A stretch of DNA of 64,000 nucleotides from the NCBI GenBank assembly GCA_963576475.1, contig OY754967.1, positions 20,996,414 through 21,060,413 on the forward strand, written 5' to 3'. The notes beneath the pieces were generated by a model. The model saw nothing but the letters and a program-made list of their open reading frames with translations, had not been told where the DNA came from and did no database searches. How positions within the stretch are numbered: position 1 is the stretch's first letter; every line of letters starts with the position of its first letter. The position numbers were made by a program, and so were the translations under genes. Positions 48,001 through 57,000 of the stretch are shown here, piece by piece. This DNA is from Molanna angustata. Taxonomy: Eukaryota; Arthropoda; Insecta; Trichoptera; Molannidae.

Positions 48001-51000
48001 TCAGAAATCATCCCGGGCATACGATCGACAATTCACCAAAGTTTAATTGCAATCGGATGAACGGTTCCCAGGATAGTCCACCTTCATAGGTAAAATGACC
48101 TAAAACTTGATGAAGAAGAAGAAGAAGTTAAAATTTTTTGATCCAGAAACCATACTCTCGACAACTCACCAAAGTTTCATCGCAATCGGATGAACGGTTT
48201 AGGAGCGCATTCAACACATACATGATACATACATAGATACAAACATTCAAATTTATAATATAGATAATTTAAAAAAAGATAAAATGCATAATACACAATC
48301 TTTTATATTATAATTTCTTATTACACCTGAAAAAGTGAATAATATGTTGTTTGTATGATTCAAATAATTTGTATTGATCACACAAATTAAATATTTTTAT
48401 GTATCTCTTGTTGCTTCATTTTTTCATATTTGTTTCAAAACATGCTTAATTGTTTTTCAATATTTAACGCTTTTAATAGGTTATTGAGGATTATGCTTTA
48501 CCTCCTAATGTGGAATTCTCTCGCGGTCTTGAGGCACATCTTACACCTAGCATCAATTTTTTGAAATCCTGCAGGCCACCTGCTGTGTCCATGAATAATG
48601 CGTTAAAACATATTAAATGGCAAATTACTCAATTACCTAATAACATTATGGAGTATGAGGTAAGGATATTTTTAATTTGATAAAATGTACATTCTTCTTG
48701 AAGGTTAATTTAAAATTATTCTACATAACATCGCTCATTTGCGAGAACAACAACATAAGTCAAAAATCTGATTTTTGACTTAATAATGCAGAAATGTTGT
48801 GTCTCAGTACAATATCTCTATAAGTGCAAAAGAAACAACACATGTGTCGTTGTTTCACTGTAATATTGATAAACACAACATTTCTGCATTATTAATCCAA
48901 AAATAGGATTTTTTGACTTAAGTCGTTCTCACAAACGAGTGATACGTCATTCAATTACTTTTGTGATATTCATAATAAACATACATATAATCTTAATATA
49001 TTTGGATGAATCCAAGATATCTGTGGATTTAAATTTGTAATCATTCAAATTAAGTCCACAGAAATTGGTAATTGAAAACAAACTGTAAATTAGTGCACAC
49101 TTACTTAAATATCTATTTTTTCTTGCGAAAAATAGATATTTAAGTAAGTTAAAATTTGGCACATGTAACATTTTACATAGGACATGCATATTATATGTAA
49201 ATACAGAGGTACTTAGAGTAGAAAATAATTAATTTCATATTACTTTCTTGCAGGCAAAATCAAAATTACAAGAAGCAATTGATACATATATAAAAGAACA
49301 AATTGAAGTTGCTGGCCAAGCCATAAGTATAGCTGTATGTAACAAAATTTCAAATGGTGATGTTATTCTAACTTATGGATGGTTTGTATATTATAAATTT
49401 TGTTAAACAAACATGAATGGCATGGCACCATGTGCCAAAATAAATATTTTATGGGATTATACCTATTGTTTTATATACTCTAATAATATTACTTTTAAGA
49501 CACCTCTTGGTACCCATTAGCGAATCTAATGTAGAATTCAAAAAGCCAGCTATACCTCTACAAATATAGTAAAGAAATACTAATAAAATAAATAAATCAG
49601 GTAAAAATTATGATATAAATAACAGAAATATGGCACGTGTCTGTTCAAATATTATTAGTCAGTTATAGCACTTGTGTCGGTACGGTACCTATTACCGCGC
49701 GCGTGTTCAATACCATTTACTGTATTATTATTTTATACCATTTGATAGGGTTATAGGGTTCCATTATCTTTCACAAATTGCATTTCATTACGGGTTTTAT
49801 TATCGTTGTATATTTCCTATGTTCGGCTTCAAATAGCGAATGTCTTTTAGTATGGAGTATGAAGCTGGCTTAGGTTTGAAGAATATATTATAGATTTAAG
49901 TATATATTATGTCCAATTCTGATTCGTTTCACAGTACGAAAACGTCTATAACCAACGGGCGACTTGTGTAAAAGGATTTCATACGCTCGGTGTGACGTAA
50001 TAGAGTCCCGTATAAATGCAGTCAACTTTTTGACATTTCTCATGTACTAAAATTCAGACGGATAAATTTAGACGAATCAGAATAGGACATATTGTATGTA
50101 CGTTAAAATGTGCATGTTCATAGAAAACTTTTATTATTAGTATAGGTTACCTTTTCTAAATTTTATTTATTCATTAGTTTTACTTTCGTATCCTAAGTAC
50201 CTAAGAGTGCATATGTTGTAGTGTCTGAAAAGCTGCGCAGACAGTTTTTTTGTAAGCCGACATCGAAGAATTAGTACGTTTATGGAATTTTTTCATTGTT
50301 AGTATAGGTTACAGTAAAACCACCATATCTAAGTTTTATTTTTTTCATTATGTTACTCGTACTGTTACTTAACTAACTTTTTTCGTGTTATATTTTGCAT
50401 ATTGCTCGATGTTCGTGTTTATTTACATTTGCATTAAGATTTGTTTTGTGGTATGATTATTTCTCATTATTGTGAATATAATTATGATTACTAGTATTTT
50501 TGGAATTCATTCTCTTTTGGGTTTATTATTTTCACTATGGGTAAATCTGAAAGTGTTGTGATAAATTGTAGTTCGTTAAGATGTCTACAGGAATAAATAT
50601 CAATATCACAGGCTAGAAAAACTATCATTTCATGGTAAAAAAGGAATTAATTACTAATTTAAAACCAACACCTAATTTAAATCTTACTTATGAGGTCTCA
50701 TTAACGTTATTTTAATAAATCGAATATTCTTTTTTAATTGCATATACGCAAACATTGGATTTTTTTCCTTTCGGGAGTCAAATGATATTTTTATTGACAA
50801 ACTTTTTTTCAACATCTCAATAGAGACGAAGTTGGGATATTGTAGAAGAACCAGGAACTCGAGGCACCTACAGGGCTTACGACCTGTCATCGGCTGGTTT
50901 ACGTGATCACTTTATGCGCTTGCGCAACGTTCACCAATTATGCCTTCTTATTGAGTTCCCTTATCGATGTAATAATTTTTGAAAGTTCTATATATTTGAA

Positions 51001-54000
51001 TAGTGTGTAACATTTTACCTGAAAATAATGCATTATTACTATTGCCATCTATGGAGTAACGAAGAAACCTTTTTGTAACGCCATCTACTGAGAAATCGAG
51101 AAATTATATCTTTCATTGTTTACAAATAAAAATAATTTTTCAATTTCTCTGTAGATGGCGTTACAAAAAGATTTCTCCGTTACTCCATAGATGGCAATAG
51201 TAATAATGCATTATTTTTAGGTAAAATTTTACACACTATTCGAATATATAGAACTTTCAAAAATTTATACATCGATAAGGGAACTCAATAAGAAGGCATA
51301 ATTGGTGAATGTTGCGCAAGCGCATAAAGTGATCACATAAACCAGCCGATGACAGGTCGTAAGCCCTGTAGGTGCCTCGAGTTCCTGGTTCTTCTACAAT
51401 ATCCCAACTTCGTCTCTATAGAGATGTTGAAAATAAGTTTGTCAATAAAAATGTTATTTTAATAGATCGGTATATTAAAACAAATGGATTGTTCCTACTT
51501 ATGAAACTTTTTAGCTAGAATGAAAAAATTGAACCAATGTCAATGAGGTCAAATCCATGATAGTCGACTATGCCTAGATAAAAGCACTTGAAGAAGGATT
51601 AAATGCACCAAAAATTTTACCAAGATTGCATTATTGTTTTTGTATATATATATTTTTTTATAGTTATCTGTATTTTTTTCATTTTGCATACATTACTTGT
51701 TTGTACTTATTAAATTTTTAATCTTTTCAGTTCTTCTCTAATTGAAAAAATAGTTACAGAAGCTGCAGAAGAAAAACATTTTAGAGTTGTAGTAGTGGCT
51801 GCACATCCTTGGAACGAAGGAAGAGAAATGCTACGAAGGTTGACTGCTAAAGGTGTTAAATGCTCACTGATTATGATTTCAGCTCTCAGCTTTGTAATGA
51901 GAGAGGTAACTTTTTCTTTTTTTTATACTAATGTGGTTTTCATATAGGTTCACATAGACTGGTGTGACGCAATTCCCGTTGGGCTGGAAATACTGATTAG
52001 TTTTAAAAGATCGAAATTTGGCAATAAACTCACCACTTGATACAAGGAAGTGTCAGTTTATTTATTTAATTATTACGAGTATAACCACTATGTGAACGAA
52101 ACAATGTAACTTAATTATTCATTTAAATTTTCATATGTTTTACTTTGAATTCAAAACAATAATTATTCCGTGTTCATCAATATTATTTAATCAATTATTT
52201 TTTTATATATATTTAAATTTTTTTTCAGATTAATAAGGTACTTTTGGGTGCAGGCGCATTATTAGCTAATGGATATGTAATGGCGCGAGCAGGAACAGCT
52301 CAAGTTGCCATGGTAGCACATGCACATAATGTGCCCGTATTAGTTTGCTGTGAAACTCACAAATTTTCTGAAAGGGTCCAGACTGATTCATTTGTTTACA
52401 ATGAAATTGGTAAGAAAAAAGCCCTGTATTTGGCTTTTATCAGTAAATATTTTAAATGCAGAATTATGGATGTATTCTAAAATATGTAATAGAAAGCATT
52501 TTTAAGAGGCTATACAGTATATAGTAGGCTATATAGTATATTTTGAAAATCTTTTTCCCAGTTATCCCAAAAAATACAACTGAAATAAATAACAGTTTGT
52601 ATTTTACGTCTTTATTATATTGCGTGAATTTTTTGAAATTTTGTAATACTTTTCTTGTAAAATTAGTTTTAGTAAAACTGTATTATTTTTTTATTGAGAG
52701 TAATTAAAAATCTACAAGGCCTATGAAGTAGATTTTTACTTCAATCGAAAGAGAATACGAAAATCTACCGGCTGAGTTTTTTACTATTTTAATTACTATT
52801 CTGGCTATTTAATAAAACCTCTAAATTTTACCTTTTCTTCATGAAAAAATATTGTATATCAAAGATTAGGTGATATACAATATTTTTTCGTGTTTCATAT
52901 ATTTTTTTTTTTTTTTAAAAAGAATGAATATGTCCTTGTATAACAAGTACATATATATCCTTATACATTTCCCCCAGGGGACTTGCCTTACCGGTAAGTC
53001 ACGGGTATGGCGAACCCGGGGTACCTGAGCTGAGCATTTTTATCCTATCCCTCTTCCACGTCATGGATAATGCTCTCCTATACCAGATCTCCCACATCTC
53101 CACAACCTCCTATATCCACACAATCCCAGCCCAAGCCAAGGTGTTAGGCGACCCGTGCCGAGGGCTGAATGATACCAGGGCTATACGGTATCGCTAACGG
53201 AGCTTCCAGGATACCGGGCGACCTCCTGGAATAACTAGCCTTGCTGCATCATTCGGGGCTCTGATGCAGTCGATCCCTATTTCCCTAGATGCTCGTGGGA
53301 ATCAAAATGAATAGAAAAAAACAAAAAAAAACCCAACAAAAACCATACCACCAACAGCGGGTCAACACCGCAACAACACAAGCTGGTCTTCAGAAGCCTG
53401 GAGTGCCTGCCTGCTTTCTGAGAAATCCTCAGATGCAGGCAACAAGGCAATCTGGGTCAATTGAGCACAGCCTCCAGGAACCTGGGATGCCTACCTGCTC
53501 TCTGGGAATACCCCAGAAGCAGGTAAACCTGCAGTCTAGGGCAATGGAGCATAGCCTCCAGAAACCCGAGGCATTCACCTGCTCTCTGGGAGAACCCCAG
53601 AGGCAGGTGACCATGCAGTCTGGGTCGATGGAGCACAGCCTCCAGAAGCCCGAGGCATTTACCTGCTCTCTGGGAATACCCCAGAAGCAGGTAACCATGC
53701 TGTCTGGACCAATGGAGCACAGTCTCCAGAAGCCCAAGACATCCACCCGCCCTCTGGGAATACCCCAGAAGCAAGGTGTTGTACGGAAGGCCACGAATCT
53801 GCCACCTCCGGGAATGCCCGGAGGTATGGATGATCCACTGAGAAAAGGCCTCAGTGGAGCAGGGACAAAGTGGTATCTCCGCTTCCTTGCTGAAGGTCTA
53901 ACACCTAATGAAGCAAGAAAGAAGGCACTTGAGAGGAAGCTGGGAAATCCCCAGCCTACTCGAGGTGCAAAAAGAGTCATCACTCCTCCAAAGGGGTCAG

Positions 54001-57000
54001 ACCCTAAGAGGAGAAAGGCTCCTGTACAAGCTCAGGCAAGAACTGAGCTAGTTGGGCCAGCCATCAATTATGCTGGTGCTGCCAGTATAATAAGAGTGGC
54101 TGTACTCCCTAAAGAGTACCCAAGGGCCCAACTAAGTAGCAATGACCTCACATTACTAGAGGACATCATTGCGGGGGAACTGGCTCAGCCATCGGTCTTG
54201 CCGACCGCTATGCTGCAGTTTAAGAGCATAAAGTTCCGCCCTAGTATGCTCGTCCTAGAGTGCCTCAACAAGGGAACAGCAGAGTGGCTGGAAAACACAG
54301 TCACTAAGCTGAGAAATTGGGAAGGAGTAGAACTGGCGGTGTGTCCTGGGGATGAAATTCCCAGGGCGCACAGTGCCACAATATTCATCCCCAAGTGCTC
54401 TACGATGGACACTCAATGCCTGCTGAGCATGATCAGCAGGCAGAATGGAGGGCTAAATGCCACTGCTTGGAAGGTGCACAGCAGTAGAGTCGAGGGCACT
54501 GGCCGAGTACTCCTCGTGGGAATGGACGAGGACTCCTGCAACATCATAAAGGGGATGGGCTACACCATCTTCTACAGGTTCGGGAGAATCCCTGTCCAGG
54601 GCCTACGTAAGAAGGTAGAAGGCAAGGGGAAGAATCCTCTTCCCCCTTCTTCCGCCCCAGCGGAGGCTGGGACTTTAGTGGTCCATCCAATAGATGAGAC
54701 CCTGGAGGAAAGAGTCTATCCCTCCACTTCCAGGGAGGGTATGGATGGTACCCATCCTGCCATCCCTGGGGAGGCAAGCTCTAATGTGATGGATGTCGAG
54801 GCCTGTCTCACTCGCCCATCCACCTCCAATGACGGCGATGACTACGCCCGTCCCTCCACATCTTGGGGGGATGGCTCGCTGCTCACAGCAGGGGGGGAGC
54901 GAGGGATGTCTCCAATGGATACATCTGTTGCTCTCCTATTGGCTGATTGTAGGGGGCGTGTACCCCTGGGGGCCAATTGTACCCTGTCCTCGGAAGAGGA
55001 ATAGAAGTCTCAACTCTCTGAGTGAAGAATCCTTCAACTCACCTACACATGACATACCCAGTAGTGACCTCGAACACCAAGATAGGTCAGGTGAATCTGC
55101 ACCACGCGAGAGGAGCATCGGCAGTTATTGCAGATATGTTCACCAAAGCTGAACTAAGCATTGTATTAATACAAGAACCCTGGTTCTTTAAAGGGCAAAT
55201 CAGAGGCCTTCCAAGTAAAGATGCAAAAGCAATATGGGACACCAGAGAGGATCGCCCCAGAGCATGCATCCTGATAAGGGATAAGGTTAAATATATTACA
55301 CTGTCAGAGTTTATATCACGAGACTTGGTGCCAGTTCGAGCTTGCATCGAAATTGGCGACTTACATCGTGATATAGTAATTGCATCAGCCTATCTTGCAG
55401 GAGATAGGCTGATGCCACCAATGGAAGTGCAGAAACTGGCTGATTTTTGTGGCAAAAATAACTTACCACTCCTCCTCGGATGTGATGCCAATGCACATAA
55501 CACCATATGGGGAAGTAGTGACACAAACAAAAGAGGAGATGAACTATTAGAATTTATCCTGAAAGAAAACCTTGAAATCCTCAACGTGGGAAACACCCCC
55601 ACTTTTGTGACAAGGGCAAGACAGGAGGTACTGGACATAACACTTACAAGTACGAGCATAAGTCCTACCATGAAGAGATGGCGAGTATCAAACGAGCCCT
55701 CGCTCTCTGATCATAGAATCATAAGGTTCGATGTGGAGGGACTGTCAACCACAGTAACCTACATAAGGAACCCAAAGAAAACAGATTGGGATAAATATGA
55801 CACCAATCTAAAGTATAACCTTGTAACAGTAGATTCAAGGGCAAGGAATCATTTAGGATTAGAAAGAGCAGTGGACTCATTAACTGAAGCAATAATAGAT
55901 GCATATGAATCTAGCTGCCCTATTAAAGAAAAAGTTAACTGTAGGGACACTCCCTGGTGGAACAACTACCTGTCACAATTGAGAACATCCGTACGTCGAC
56001 TCTTTCACAGAGCCAAAAATAACGGAGAGTGGCAGGCCTACAGGGAGGCATTAACCAACTACAACAAAGAAATAAGAAAAGCTAAAAGGAAGAGCTTTCG
56101 AGAGTTTTGTGAAAACATCACAGAAACTCCCATAGCAGCCAGGCTACACAAAGCAATGGCAAGAGGAAGAATACAAGGTCCTATGACTCTTAAGAAACCA
56201 GATGGCAACTACACAGAAGATGAAGAGCAAAGGGCCCTTCTACTTCTGGAAACCCACTTCCCTGGAAGTGAGCCTGTCAAGACAGAGGAACTACAGGCAA
56301 TGCACTGTAGATCAAACAAAAGAAACTGGGAGGTGAGTAAAACTATCTGTACACCACAGCGACTGAAATGGGCAATTGACACCTTTCAGCCGTATAAATC
56401 ACCCGGTACAGATGGTGTATTTCCTGCCCTACTACAAAGAGGGCCACAGGAAATGCACGCTCACCTACTAAGGATATATAGATGTAGCCTAGCATTGGGA
56501 CATATTCCCCAAGCCTGGCGGATTGCAAGAGTCATCTTCATACCAAAGAATGGTAAGAAGGACACGACCCTACCGAAGTCCTACAGACCCATCTGCCTCA
56601 CATCGTTCTTACTAAAAACCTTAGAAAAGATGGTGGACAACTATATACGTAGTGAAATTCTGGACAAGGCACCTCTGCATAAGAACCAACATGCCTATAG
56701 AGCGGGGAAATCAACCGACACCGCTCTATTTGAGCTGACAGAGGTAATACAGAAATCACTTGATGAAAAAGAGATAGCTCTTTGCTCCTTTCTGGATATA
56801 GAGGGCGCCTTCGACAACACCTCACACAAGGCAGTTGAGGACGCTCTAGCTAGAAAAGAAGTGGACAGCACACTGTCCAGATGGATTAACAATATGCTAA
56901 CAACAAGAACAGTGGCGGCAAACACTAGTGGAAAAACCATCCAGGTTAGCACCACAAAGGGATGCCCACAGGGAGGAGTACTGTCACCACTGATCTGGAG

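Larger units (their letters stand above)
42512..48264 (+). repeat. Composite of tandem dispersed-repeat units with minisatellite expansions
   Basis: Each unit starts ACTAGTGAACACCCGGCAAA or close to it, continues through CGTATTGCC and a minisatellite, then 3-5 diverged copies of a roughly 140-bp block (TCGACAATTCACCAAAGTTT, TACCCGATGAAGAAGAAGAA), and ends AAATTTATAATATAGA. Units begin at 42512, about 44351 and about 46652. The second is interrupted by the duplicated segment at 44789-46565. All of it fills intron 5 of eIF2B-delta. Confidence 0.8.

Noticed and set aside
52244..52480. A 78-residue frame as an independent gene
   Set aside because: It is exon 9 of eIF2B-delta extended into the intron; the in-phase donor is at 52409.
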